NCBI RefSeq assembly: GCF_006542425.1
Contig: NZ_VFID01000001.1
Span: forward strand, 124,001 to 188,000
Reading direction: 5' to 3'
DNA length: 64,000 bases
Source: Pseudoxanthomonas sp. z9
GTDB taxonomy: Bacteria; Pseudomonadota; Gammaproteobacteria; Xanthomonadales; Xanthomonadaceae
A program made the position numbers and the translations under genes. Each line of letters begins with the position of its first letter. Position 1 is the stretch's first letter. The notes beneath the pieces were generated by a model. It was given only the letters and a program-made list of their open reading frames with translations. It was not told the origin of the DNA and ran no database searches. Positions 43,571 through 52,837 of this stretch are shown piece after piece.

Positions 43571-46500
43571 ATGACAAGGAAGGGGCGACGAAGGATGGGC
43601 GTTCTAGAACGGACGATGTGTGCGCTGGCATTGGGGGGACTGATCGCACCGGCAGTGCATGCACAGTCCAGCGTCACGATTTTCGATGAGTACAGCAAGC
43701 TCATTCAGAGCCGAGAGGTCGTTGGAGCGCTCGGAAATGACCTGTTTGGCGAGCAGGTGAGCATGTACTCCGGTTCACTGGAGTTCCAGCAGACCGACAT
43801 CAGCCTGCCGGGCAACAATGCGTTGCCGATGGCTGTCGGCAGGCAGTTTTCGCCCAATCAGGACATGTATCCCGGTGGGCACTTCGGTGATTGGCAACTG
43901 GAAGTGCCGCGCATGCAAGCGGTGTTCGATTCCCAGCGTGCCTGGACCGTTCCGGTTGACGTAGGGCACCCAGCCTCTGACGCTTATCTGCGCTGCACGA
44001 ACTTCGGCGCCCCTCCCGCGGCCACGGGTACCTCGGGCGGGGGAACGTTCGACGCCCAGGAATACTGGCAGGGCAACTTCCTCTATGTACCAGGCTCCGG
44101 CCAGCAGGAAGTACTGCGTCGCTCTGTCGCACCCGCGCCCACGGACGGAAAATCCTATCCGTTGGTGACGAAATCGGGATTCGCCGTGGGCTGCCTGGCG
44201 AACCTGGCACCGAACAGCATGGACCAGGGGGAGGGTTTCGAAGCGCTTTCACCGGATGGCATCCGCTATCGCTTTGATCATCTTGTCAAGCGCTACCACC
44301 CCGCGTTGACCAAATCCAACCCCGGACCCGTGACCGCGCGGGCCCCCATGGGCTACCTGCTCAGGCGACAGGAGGTATGGCTCCTGCCGACCTTGGTGAC
44401 GGATCGTTTCGGCAATACCGTGACCTATCAGTGGAACGCCACGGATCCATGGCGTCTGGACAGCATCACGGCGTCAGATGGACGCCAGCTGATCTTCTCG
44501 TATCTTGAGGGAACCCACCAGATTGCTGCGATAAGCGACGGTACCCGTAGTTGGACCTACAACTACATCGCCTTGAATGGCACATCGACGCTGGAGTCGG
44601 TGACGTTGCCGGATGCAAGCAAGTGGACGTTTCAGCTGAACTCCATCCGGATGATGACGCCCTATGTCGAGGGAGGCAGTTGCGGTCACCCGGGAATGGC
44701 CAATTTTGGTCCGCGAATCGGAACCATCACGCATCCCAGCGGAGCGGTGGGTAGTTTCACCGTGGTCCCGATAACTTTCGGGCGTTCGTGGGTTCCGCTG
44801 GATTGCCGCGACATGGCCAGCGGCGGCGGTGGAGAAGGCGGCTCGCAGGGTTATAGCCGCATCCCGTCTGAACACATCGCGCCTGCGCTGTCCGAGAAGA
44901 AATTGTCAGGGCCTGGATTGCCGGTTACCGGCCTGGTCTGGAGCTACGCCTATGGCACCGCGAACGCGTGCTACGTGCCAGGCGGTACCTGGCCGGGGAT
45001 TGGAGCCCGTTGCGCAGCCGATGCGCCGGTGACGCGTACCGTCACTGTGACTGATCCGGAAGGCGTGGTCACCCGGTATGTTTTCGGGAATCGCTTCGAG
45101 ACGACGGAAGGCCAACTCCAGCGTACGGATACGGGCTGGAACGGAAGCAACGCGATCAGCACCACGACGTATGCCTATGCCGCTCCCAATGCAGGTCCAT
45201 ATCCGGATCCGGTAGGCACAAGCGGTCAGAAGCGTGGTGATGGCTACCTGGCGACGAGGCACACGCCGCAGAGGAGCAAGACGATCGTCCAACAAGGCAT
45301 GACCTTCAGTTGGCAGGTCGACGCCGGTTGCACCGGCCAGCCGCTCTGTTTCGATGTATTTGCGCGGCCAACCCAGGTGACGCGGGCCAGCACGCTCGGC
45401 GACAGCCGGACCGAGCGCACGGTGTACTACGACCATTCCGGTAAATGGGTATTGGGGCAACTCGCGTCGGTGACCTGCACGACACCGACGGCCTGCGGGC
45501 CATCGGGCATCGTGATGTCCGAGGCCAGCTACGACCCGGTCACGGCAGTGCCGGTGACGGTGAAGGCATTCGGCAAGCTGAAGCAGACGCTGACCTACAA
45601 CACCGACGGCACCCTGGCCACGGTCAAGGATGCCAACAACAACCTCACGACGTTCGGCAGTTGGAAGCGGGGCATTCCGCAGAGCATCGGCTACGCCGAC
45701 AGCACGGGCCAGTCGGCGGTGGTGGACGACCGAGGCTGGGTTGCCTCGGTCACCGATGAGGGCGGTGCCGCCACAAGCTACGAGTATGACGCGATGGGGC
45801 GGTTGACCCTCATCCAGTACCCCATCAACGACACGGTGAACTGGCTCAACACGACCTTGGTGTTCGAGCCGGTGGCGGTGCCCGAGTACGGCATTCCTGC
45901 CGGCCACTGGCGGCAGACGGTGAGCACCGGCAACGCGCGCAAGGTGAGCTACTTCGACGCGTTGTGGCGTCCGGTGCTGACCAAGGAACTGGATGCCACC
46001 AACGGCACGACCGAGACGCTGACCAAGCGGTTCCAGCGGTTTGCCTACGACCACGACGGCCGGACCACCTTCACCTCGTATCCGGGCACGACCGACACAC
46101 TGGCCACCGGCATCTGGACCGAGTACGACGCGTTGGGCCGGACGACTTCGGTCAGCCAGGACAGCGAGTCGGGTCCGCTGACTACGCTGACCTCGTACGA
46201 GGCAGGGTTCAAGACGCGAGTGACCAACCCGAAGAGTCAGGTGACCACGACGTCCTATCAGGCTTACGACCAGCCCACGTATGACTATCCGACGGGCATC
46301 GACCATCCGGAAGGAGCCTCGACGGAGATTCACCGCAACGTGTTCGGCAACGTGACAGCGCTGCGTCGGCGCAATGCCACGGCCAGCGAGCAGGTGTGGC
46401 GGTACTACACCTACGACATCTCCCAGCAGTTGTGCAAAACCCTGGAGCCGGAGACGGGCGCCACGGTGTACGACTATGACCCGGCCGGCAACCTGTCCTG

Positions 46501-48934
46501 GAGCGCGGCCGGGGTGGCGAACCTGGGGGACACCCAGGCCTGCAACCGCACCGAGGCGTGGGCGTCGGGACGGGTGGTGAGCCGCACCTACGACGCACGC
46601 AACCGGCTCAAGACCCTGGCCTTCCCGGACAGCAAGGGCAACCAGACCTGGTATTACTGGCCGACCGGGGCGGTGCAGACCATCGTCACCGACAATGACG
46701 GCCCGGGGCAGGGCACGGTCACCAACCACTACAGCTACAACAAGCGCGGGCTGTTGACGGGCGAGTCGCTCCAGCAGGGCGTTGGGAGTGTATGGGGCAT
46801 TGGCTACGGCTACAGCGTCAATGGCCACCTGGCTTCGCAGACCTACCCGAGCGGCTTGTCGGTGGCCTATGCCCCCAATGCGCTGGGCCAGGCCACCCAG
46901 GCCGGGCCGTATGCGGTGGGGGTGCAGTACTACCCCAATGGCGGCATCAAACAGTTCACCTACGGCAACGGCATCGTCCACACGATGACCCAGAACGCGC
47001 GGCAGTTGCCGGCGCGCAGCACCGACAGCGGCGGCGGCAACCCGTTGGACCTGGCTTATGCCTATGACGGCAATGCCAACGTGGCCAGCATCACCGACCA
47101 TACGGCCGGGGGACGGCAGAGCCGCAGCCTGACGTACGACGGGCTGGACCGGTTGACCCAGGCTACGGGACCCAGCTTCGGCACGGCCACGTACACCTAC
47201 GACACGCTGGACAACCTGAAGACGGTGGGGATGACCGGCGGCAGCCAGCCGCGGACCTACGCCTATGTGTATGACGCCCACCAGCGGCTGACCAACCTCA
47301 CCAACGGCGTGGGCGGGGCCACGGTGGTGGGGTTGCAGTACGACCCGCAGGGCAACCTGGCCCAGAAGAACGCGCAGGTGTACCAGTTCGACTTCGGCAA
47401 CCGGCTGCGCAATGTACCGAACAAGGAGTTCTACCGGTACGACGGCCATGGCCGGCGCGTCCTGGGAGCGAGTCTTGCCAGCGGCAACATCCTCTCCCAG
47501 TACAGCCAGAGCGGTCAGTTGCTGTACCAGTCCGACGAACGCCAGGCCAAAACCACCGCCTACGTGCAACTGGGCGGTAGCCTGGTGGCGCGGGTGGTGA
47601 ACTCCACCGCCCCGGCCACGCCGACGTTGACGGTGCCGGGGTTCAACACCACCGGCAGCTACACGGTGAGCTGGAACACGGTGGCCGGGGCCAACGGCTA
47701 TGCCTTGCAGGAGGCGGTGTCGGGTGGGGCGTGGACGACGGTGTACAGCGGCACGGGCACGTCGAAGGCCTTCAGCGGCAAGACTGCGGGCAACTACGGT
47801 TACCGGGTACGGGCCTGCCTCAACGCCGGGTGCAGCAACTGGAGCGGGACCAGCGAGGTGGCGGTGCAGTTCGCGCCGGGCAGCGCGCCGAGTTTGAGCG
47901 TGCCGGCCACGGCGGCCGGGGGCACCTACACGGTGGGCTGGAGCGCGGTGAGTTCGGCCACCAGCTACACGCTGGAGGAGAGCGCCAACGGCGGGGCGTG
48001 GACGCAGGCCTACACCGGCACCAACCTGGGCCAGGGTTACACCGGCAAACCCGCGGGCAGTTACGGCTACCGGGTCAAGGCATGCAACCCGGCCGGGTGC
48101 GGGGCGTACTCGGCCACCGGCACGGTGCAGGCGGTGTACCTGCCGGCGGGCGCGCCCACGGTCAGCACGCCGGCCAGCAACAATACCGGCAGCTACACGG
48201 TGAGCTGGAGCACGGTGGCTAATGTCACCAGCTACCAGGTGGAGGAGAGCGCCAATGGTGGTGGCTGGACGCTCATCCACAATGCGGCCGGCACCAGCAA
48301 GGCCATCAGTGGTAAGGGAACGAGCAGCTATGCCTATCGGGCACGGGCATGCAATGCCGCCGGTTGCGGCGGCTACTCCGCGACGGCGACCACGCAGGTG
48401 ACCTTGCCGCCCACGGGCGCGCCGACGGTGACGGTGCCGGCGAGCAATACCACGGGCAGCTACACGGTGAGCTGGACGGCGGTGGCCAATGCGACCAGTT
48501 ACCAGGTGGAGGAACAGGTCAACGGCGGCGGCTGGACGCTCATCCACAACGCGGCCGGCACCAGCAAGGCCATCAGCGGCAAGGCTAGTGGGACCTATGG
48601 CTACCGCGCACGCGCGTGCAATGGTGGGGGATGCGGACCGTTCTCGTCCGTGGGAAGCGTAACGGTGACGCCTCCGATACCCGCTGTACCCACCGGCCTT
48701 GCTGTGACGTACAACCCCGACACCACGCCAAGTCAGATGAATTTCACCTGGAATGCGTCCGGCGGTGCCACAAGCTATCAGTTGAGTGGTGGTGGAATCA
48801 GTTACTCGGGTGCGGCCACCAGCTACCAGACCACCATGACCAACCCATCGCAATACCAATACTCGGTCAGGGCGTGCAACGCAGGTGGTTGCTCCGCATG
48901 GTCGGTAGCGGTCAAGGCCTTTCCGATATGGTGA
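43571..48934 (+). CDS. Secreted RHS-repeat shell protein ending in fibronectin-III-like repeats
   Basis: A 1,787-residue protein. A basic start, hydrophobic segment (MCALALGGLIAPAVHA) and cleavage before QSS form a Sec signal peptide. Residues 60-1,345 are RHS/YD repeats (YEYDAMGRLTLI, YDYDPAGNLSW, YTYDTLDNLKTV), which wrap into a cocoon. From about 1,350 to the end come five FN3-like modules of about 90 residues (GSYTVSW ... YRVRACNAAGC), two sharing GGGWTLIHNAAGTSKAISGK. The usual RHS core and toxin tip are missing and are encoded by the next gene. AGGGTGGCAGGA precedes the ATG; the stop overlaps possible starts of the next gene. Confidence 0.88.
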   Translation: MTRKGRRRMGVLERTMCALALGGLIAPAVHAQSSVTIFDEYSKLIQSREVVGALGNDLFGEQVSMYSGSLEFQQTDISLPGNNALPMAVGRQFSPNQDMYPGGHFGDWQLEVPRMQAVFDSQRAWTVPVDVGHPASDAYLRCTNFGAPPAATGTSGGGTFDAQEYWQGNFLYVPGSGQQEVLRRSVAPAPTDGKSYPLVTKSGFAVGCLANLAPNSMDQGEGFEALSPDGIRYRFDHLVKRYHPALTKSNPGPVTARAPMGYLLRRQEVWLLPTLVTDRFGNTVTYQWNATDPWRLDSITASDGRQLIFSYLEGTHQIAAISDGTRSWTYNYIALNGTSTLESVTLPDASKWTFQLNSIRMMTPYVEGGSCGHPGMANFGPRIGTITHPSGAVGSFTVVPITFGRSWVPLDCRDMASGGGGEGGSQGYSRIPSEHIAPALSEKKLSGPGLPVTGLVWSYAYGTANACYVPGGTWPGIGARCAADAPVTRTVTVTDPEGVVTRYVFGNRFETTEGQLQRTDTGWNGSNAISTTTYAYAAPNAGPYPDPVGTSGQKRGDGYLATRHTPQRSKTIVQQGMTFSWQVDAGCTGQPLCFDVFARPTQVTRASTLGDSRTERTVYYDHSGKWVLGQLASVTCTTPTACGPSGIVMSEASYDPVTAVPVTVKAFGKLKQTLTYNTDGTLATVKDANNNLTTFGSWKRGIPQSIGYADSTGQSAVVDDRGWVASVTDEGGAATSYEYDAMGRLTLIQYPINDTVNWLNTTLVFEPVAVPEYGIPAGHWRQTVSTGNARKVSYFDALWRPVLTKELDATNGTTETLTKRFQRFAYDHDGRTTFTSYPGTTDTLATGIWTEYDALGRTTSVSQDSESGPLTTLTSYEAGFKTRVTNPKSQVTTTSYQAYDQPTYDYPTGIDHPEGASTEIHRNVFGNVTALRRRNATASEQVWRYYTYDISQQLCKTLEPETGATVYDYDPAGNLSWSAAGVANLGDTQACNRTEAWASGRVVSRTYDARNRLKTLAFPDSKGNQTWYYWPTGAVQTIVTDNDGPGQGTVTNHYSYNKRGLLTGESLQQGVGSVWGIGYGYSVNGHLASQTYPSGLSVAYAPNALGQATQAGPYAVGVQYYPNGGIKQFTYGNGIVHTMTQNARQLPARSTDSGGGNPLDLAYAYDGNANVASITDHTAGGRQSRSLTYDGLDRLTQATGPSFGTATYTYDTLDNLKTVGMTGGSQPRTYAYVYDAHQRLTNLTNGVGGATVVGLQYDPQGNLAQKNAQVYQFDFGNRLRNVPNKEFYRYDGHGRRVLGASLASGNILSQYSQSGQLLYQSDERQAKTTAYVQLGGSLVARVVNSTAPATPTLTVPGFNTTGSYTVSWNTVAGANGYALQEAVSGGAWTTVYSGTGTSKAFSGKTAGNYGYRVRACLNAGCSNWSGTSEVAVQFAPGSAPSLSVPATAAGGTYTVGWSAVSSATSYTLEESANGGAWTQAYTGTNLGQGYTGKPAGSYGYRVKACNPAGCGAYSATGTVQAVYLPAGAPTVSTPASNNTGSYTVSWSTVANVTSYQVEESANGGGWTLIHNAAGTSKAISGKGTSSYAYRARACNAAGCGGYSATATTQVTLPPTGAPTVTVPASNTTGSYTVSWTAVANATSYQVEEQVNGGGWTLIHNAAGTSKAISGKASGTYGYRARACNGGGCGPFSSVGSVTVTPPIPAVPTGLAVTYNPDTTPSQMNFTWNASGGATSYQLSGGGISYSGAATSYQTTMTNPSQYQYSVRACNAGGCSAWSVAVKAFPIW

Positions 48935-48939
48935 ATGAA

Positions 48940-49839
48940 ATGAAAAACGGAATCTTTCGCGCCCTGACGTTGGCGTTGTTTTTCCTTTGCGCGTTGCTGG
49001 TTTCAGGTGAAGGCCACGCACAGGCTACAGTGGAATACATCCACACCGATGCGCTGGGTACGCCGGTCGCGGTGACCAATGCCACCGGCGTGGTCATCGA
49101 ACGAAGCGAATACGAACCCTACGGGCAACTGGTCAACCGACCGTTGACCGACGGGCCGGGCTTCACCGGGCATGTGCAGGATGCGGCCACCGGACTGACC
49201 TACATGCAGCAGCGGTATTACGACCCGCTGGTGGGTAAGTTCTTGAGTGTCGATCCAGTCACTGCGTATGAGCGGCCTGTAGAGAACTTCAATCGGTACG
49301 CCTATGCGGACAACAATCCTTACTCGTACAAGGATCCTGATGGGGAAAAGGTTGTGTACGCTGCTGGGCTCGGACACAACGAGAAAACTATGCAACAGCA
49401 CATGATTTCGCTCGCGATGTCCCCTACGGCTCGTGCCGAGCTAAAGCAGCTTGAAGACTCCAAGTTCACCTACGAAATCAATATCGGAAACGATAATAGA
49501 GTATGGTACGACTATGAGAATCGCACTGTTTACCTCAATCCGACAGTAGGCTTGCGCATTATTTCAAGCGGAAAAGTTCAGTCGCCAAAAGTCAATGGCC
49601 CGCACGAAATTACCCATGCGGCCGAGCATGATCGAATTGGTACGAAGCAGTTTGAAAAGGCACTAATGCCAATCATAAATAAGGATGGTAGTAAGAGCGT
49701 GAGTCGTGAAGAACAGCGCGCTTCGAAAGTTGATCGTGAGGTGGGAAAAGATCTCAACGAGCCCGCACGCCTACATTATCAGGATGCCGAAAGGAGGGAA
49801 TCGGTCCGATGCGATCCAGGTGCTTATTTTGGTTGCTAA
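48940..49839 (+). CDS. Secreted RHS-core protein with HExxH metallopeptidase toxin domain
   Basis: About 299 residues with its own signal peptide (IFRALTLALFFLCALLVSG, then EGHAQ). Residues 32-130 are the RHS-core region normally fused to the shell (YIHTDALGTPVAVTNATGVV, YEPYGQLVNRPL, TYMQQRYYDPLVGKFLSVDP, NRYAYADNNPYSYKDPDG). After the junction the DNA becomes AT-richer and a toxin-like domain follows with HEITHAAEHD (HExxH at residues 222-226), resembling M91 effector peptidases of the NleD type. ATG 48928, overlapping the shell stop, is an alternative start. The immunity candidate starts 31 bp before its stop. Confidence 0.8.
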   Translation: MKNGIFRALTLALFFLCALLVSGEGHAQATVEYIHTDALGTPVAVTNATGVVIERSEYEPYGQLVNRPLTDGPGFTGHVQDAATGLTYMQQRYYDPLVGKFLSVDPVTAYERPVENFNRYAYADNNPYSYKDPDGEKVVYAAGLGHNEKTMQQHMISLAMSPTARAELKQLEDSKFTYEINIGNDNRVWYDYENRTVYLNPTVGLRIISSGKVQSPKVNGPHEITHAAEHDRIGTKQFEKALMPIINKDGSKSVSREEQRASKVDREVGKDLNEPARLHYQDAERRESVRCDPGAYFGC

Positions 49840-50282
49840 CAGGAGCGTTGCCAATAGCGATAGCCATCGGCAGCATTTTTTCAGTAAGTTGCTCGAGCAG
49901 GACTGAACAAGAATTGGCTGATGTTCCGCTTGAAAGCATGTTGAGCTCTGATGCGTGTCAGAAGCCTGCGAATTCTGGAGAGTTCATCACCATCTCAGCA
50001 CTAATTTCCGATCCTGGAAAGTACGATGGGAGATACATTACCTTAGAGGGGTTCTATTACTCTGGATTTGAGCTAAGCGCTATTTCCGCTCGTCGTCAGG
50101 GTTCCAAAGAGTTGGTTGTAGATGATGCTGTATGGGTGACCGGGATTTCGCCTTTCGCCGAGATTGCCGAGCAGCGAGTTCGAATTTCCGGAATCGCTGA
50201 TGCGAAGCAGAAAGGCCACCTTGGTCTATGGCCAGCATCCATTTGCGCGTCTGAGATTAAACTCTTGCCGGATCCCGGATAG
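49809..50282 (+). CDS. Candidate immunity lipoprotein for the HExxH toxin
   Basis: A 157-residue protein. MRSRCLFWLLTGALPIAIAI then GSIFSVSC is a lipoprotein-type signal (Cys28). The mature part has an OB-like beta pattern (ITISALISDPGKYDGRYITL, QRVRISGIADAK). It overlaps the toxin gene by 31 bp in another frame and shares its lower GC. That location and envelope address fit a periplasmic immunity protein. No recognised immunity family; assignment is by position. Confidence 0.6.
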   Translation: MRSRCLFWLLTGALPIAIAIGSIFSVSCSSRTEQELADVPLESMLSSDACQKPANSGEFITISALISDPGKYDGRYITLEGFYYSGFELSAISARRQGSKELVVDDAVWVTGISPFAEIAEQRVRISGIADAKQKGHLGLWPASICASEIKLLPDPG

Positions 50283-50329
50283 CTAACATGGCCTAGGTAA
50301 GCACAGATCCCGCTCCGTACGGCAATATC

Positions 50330-50927
50330 GTGACGCAAAGTATCGGGCAGTTCCTGTCGGTGGGCCCGGTGACGGCGTATTCAATGCCCGGTGCTAACTT
50401 CAACCGGTATTGGTATGCCAACAATAACCCCTATAGGTTTACGGATGCTGACGGCAGATGGGCATGGCCAACACCAGCCAATTTTAACGTGGATACGTCG
50501 AAACGCGTTCCGAATGAAGTCTCTAACGCGTGGAAGATCGCCGAAAGGGCCGCAGCCCCGAAGACTGTCTATGCAACCGTTACTGGTGGCGAGGCTGCTG
50601 GCGGTGGTCTAGTTGGGGGGGCGCTCAAGGACTCTCTGGAACTGCCGCTGCCGGCGTCAAGGGTGTTAGTGGAATTCTAAATGGCCCACAGGCCCTAATT
50701 ACGACACCTGCTGGTGAGTCAAGCTACAGGCAACTATGAAGGGCGTCGAGGGGAAAACCTTAAATGCAACGGTGGTTGGTGCGCAGGCTGGTCCCTTAGG
50801 GTACGAAGTTGGGATTTCATCACTAACTAACGCGGCGGCTATCGATAATATTGAGAAGAAAACAACTATCACCTTTCCTGGGGTCTCCATCTCTTGGAGC
50901 GAGAACAAGAGGGGGAAAGTTGGATAA
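50330..50927 (+). pseudogene. Decayed RHS-core/toxin tip
   Basis: Residues from 50330 repeat the RHS-core end (IGQFLSVGPVTAYSMPGANF, NRYWYANNNPYRFTDADGR) and go on into a toxin-like, Gly/Ala-rich stretch. The frame then breaks: the next coding-like segment (GTAAAGVKGVSGILNGPQAL) is in a second frame around 50630-50735, and a third (GAQAGPLGYEVGISSLTNAA) runs 50736-50927. No signal peptide or shell precedes it. It reads as a displaced toxin cassette inactivated by at least two frameshifts, or as an orphan tip kept for recombination. Confidence 0.65.
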
Positions 50928-51008
50928 TTGGCATGTCGATCGCTAAGCCATCCGCTGTGTTGAGCTTCTTTCGAACTGAAGAAAAGACGGCGGAGCCATG
51001 AAGAGATA

Positions 51009-51320
51009 ATGGTCTTTATGCAAGGAACTGAAACTTATGGAATTGAAACGATACTCCTTTTTGTTTCGGTTGCTTTAATAATCGGATCTTTTGGTATTCG
51101 AGTTTATATATTTACAAGGCTAAGAGATGATCATTCCATTCGGGATCTCCTAGCAGATGCCTCTATGGCGGGCTCTGATTTCCTTGCTATTCGATTCGTT
51201 CGCCGATGGGGCGCGCTTACGAATGATGCGAGAACGCCAGTTCTCTTGTGCGTACTCTTTCAGGTTATTGGAATTTTTCTGCTTTTCTTTGTCGCGGCAC
51301 ACATTGTTTTTCTTGGGTGA
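51009..51320 (+). CDS. Two-helix membrane protein, possible orphan immunity protein
   Basis: A 103-residue protein with two membrane segments (ILLFVSVALIIGSFGIRVYI and LLCVLFQVIGIFLLFFVAAH) separated by a charged loop (RLRDDHSIRDLLADAS). AT-rich codons match the toxin-immunity genes before it. It lies behind the decayed toxin tip, where an immunity gene is expected. Such proteins often guard against membrane-acting toxins. Start at 51009 or 51018. A palindrome GAATTGGCAG/GCTGCCAATTC follows at about 51329. Confidence 0.55.
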   Translation: MVFMQGTETYGIETILLFVSVALIIGSFGIRVYIFTRLRDDHSIRDLLADASMAGSDFLAIRFVRRWGALTNDARTPVLLCVLFQVIGIFLLFFVAAHIVFLG

Positions 51321-51460
51321 AAATGCGGAATTGGCAGGCTGCCAATTCTGGAAAATAATGGCGAGAAATGCGAAGTTTCCTTGGCTTTGAAATTTCGTAA
51401 TGTTGGGCGATGGCGGCGGATTATTTTATGCTGAATAAGTAGGTAGTGAACTATCCAGAA

Positions 51461-51488
51461 AACGCGGGCGCTAGCAGCCCGCGTTTTT
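51461..51488. terminator. Bidirectional terminator at the right edge of the RHS island
   Basis: AACGCGGGC (51461-51469) pairs with GCCCGCGTT (51477-51485), with T runs in both directions. It separates the RHS island from the convergent small gene ending at 51490. Confidence 0.8.
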
Positions 51489-51489
51489 G

Positions 51490-51744
51490 TTACGCGTCGT
51501 TGGCCGGTTCGACGTTGGGCTTGCCGGAGTACCAGCGGAGCTGGTCGAGGATGTGGCTGGCGTCGTGGGCGAGGCCGGCGAAGCAGTCGCTCAGGGGTTG
51601 CAGCGGGATGGGCAGGCTGTGGTGCTCGTCCTGGCGGAAGCGAGGACTGATGAGCAGGGACAGCAGTTTGAGGTGATCACGCAGCTGGATGAGATTCAGC
51701 TGGGTTTGTTCTTCCAACAGATAGACCATTCGAACATTGGTCAT
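51490..51744 (-). CDS. Small protein resembling the XAC0095 family
   Basis: An 84-residue protein. A strong GGAGGT site 5 bases upstream fixes the start at 51744 (MTNVRMVYLLEEQTQLNLIQ) rather than the ATG four codons earlier. LRDHLKLLSLLISPR and a helix LQPLSDCFAGLAHDASHILDQL follow. The LLEEQTQLxLIxLRDHLxLLSxL pattern resembles the small xanthomonad XAC0095 proteins, whose role is unknown; the family call is from memory. Stop and terminator are shared with the convergent RHS island. Confidence 0.6.
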   Translation of the reverse strand: MTNVRMVYLLEEQTQLNLIQLRDHLKLLSLLISPRFRQDEHHSLPIPLQPLSDCFAGLAHDASHILDQLRWYSGKPNVEPANDA

Positions 51745-51756
51745 GGGGACCTCCAT

Positions 51757-52265
51757 TTCTTCGTTGAAGAATCCCGGCGCGCGCGAGTGCGGCCGGGTGC
51801 CGGGAGGTCAGAAACCGTACGTAGTCGGTTGGGTTATTCCCCTTGCGGGTCTCGTATTCGCCCAACTCCCGGCATTGAACCTAGGAATGCCGTCTTTCAC
51901 CCATTGCTGGTAATGAAGCCACCAGGATGATGGAGGTGGTACCGCTACGTAAGGAGTTCTGACTTCCTGATGCAGGAGTCTGCCGATGTGGTTGGGCGGT
52001 GTCGACTAACTTTGAGCGTTTTGGCTTCAGTGTTTCTGGGCTCACTTTTTTGTGCGCGTGACGGCGGGCGTCTGTTGTGTTTGGCGGAGTGGCGAGTGGT
52101 GGTGGTCGGCGTCAGGAGCAAATCCCCCTCAGTCCCCCTTTTTCAAAGGGGGAGGCAGAGGTAGTCGTTTTTGCTGGGATGTTGGTTATCTTGAAGAACG
52201 CGTGGACTGCGTGCGTCACGGTAGCCTTCCCTGCGACGATGGTGTCACTGGGCGAAGCTCTGGTC
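51757..52265. other. Gene-free gap between the XAC0095-like gene and the heptamer array
   Basis: About 500 bp with no convincing gene on either strand. It holds one AATCCCCCT-type dispersed repeat (52118-52160) and borders the heptanucleotide array. Nothing else recognised. Confidence 0.55.
52118..52160. repeat. AATCCCCC/AGGGGG dispersed repeat (copy 1)
   Basis: CAAATCCCCCTCAGTCCCCC followed by TTTTTCAAAGGGGGAGGC. It is the same element as in the flgE-flgF gap and upstream of flgB. Confidence 0.7.
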
Positions 52266-52832
52266 GACTTCCGACTTCCGACTTCCGACTTCCGACTTCC
52301 GACTTCCGACTCCCGAATCCCGAATCCCGAATCCCGAATCCCGAATCCCGAATCCCGAATCCCGAATCCCGAATCCCGAATCCCGAATCCCGAATCCCGA
52401 ATCCCGAATCCCGAATCCCGAATCCCGAATCCCGAATCCCGAATCCCGAATCCCGAATCCCGAATCCCGAATCCCGAATCCCGAATCCCGAATCCCGAAT
52501 CCCGAATCCCGAATCCCGAATCCCGAATCCCGAATCCCGAATCCCGAATCCCGAATCCCGAATCCCGAATCCCGAATCCCGAATCCCGAATCCCGAATCC
52601 CGAATCCCGAATCCCGAATCCCGAATCCCGAATCCCGAATCCCGAATCCCGAATCCCGAATCCCGAATCCCGAATCCCGAATCCCGAATCCCGAATCCCG
52701 AATCCCGAATCCCGAATCCCGAATCCCGAATCCCGAATCCCGAATCCCGAATCCCGAATCCCGAATCCCGAATCCCGAATCCCGAATCCCGAATCCCGAT
52801 TCCCGATTCCCGATTCCCGATTCCCGAATCCC
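52266..52832. repeat. Heptanucleotide tandem array, 81 units
   Basis: Six GACTTCC units (52266-52307), one GACTCCC, 69 GAATCCC units (52315-52797), four GATTCCC and a last GAATCCC, all in one uninterrupted 7-bp phase (567 bp). All frames on both strands stay open through most of it because 7 is not a multiple of 3, so the open frames here are not genes. It ends 5 bp beyond the flgL stop codon. Copy number is likely to vary by slippage. Confidence 0.95.
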
Positions 52833-52837
52833 GCCCC

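Noticed and set aside
44906-49021. A very long open frame (about 1,370 codons) on the minus strand opposite the RHS gene
   Set aside because: It is the antisense of YD-repeat codons, has no domain pattern or ribosome site and lies wholly over two well supported genes.
43234-51489. RHS region as an integrated mobile element
   Set aside because: AT-rich toxin-immunity genes suggest exchange, but no integrase, direct repeats or tRNA junction is found at the edges; the tRNA-Val is 5 kb away.
52266-52832. CRISPR-like array
   Set aside because: Units are 7 bp and contiguous with no spacers, and no cas genes are near.
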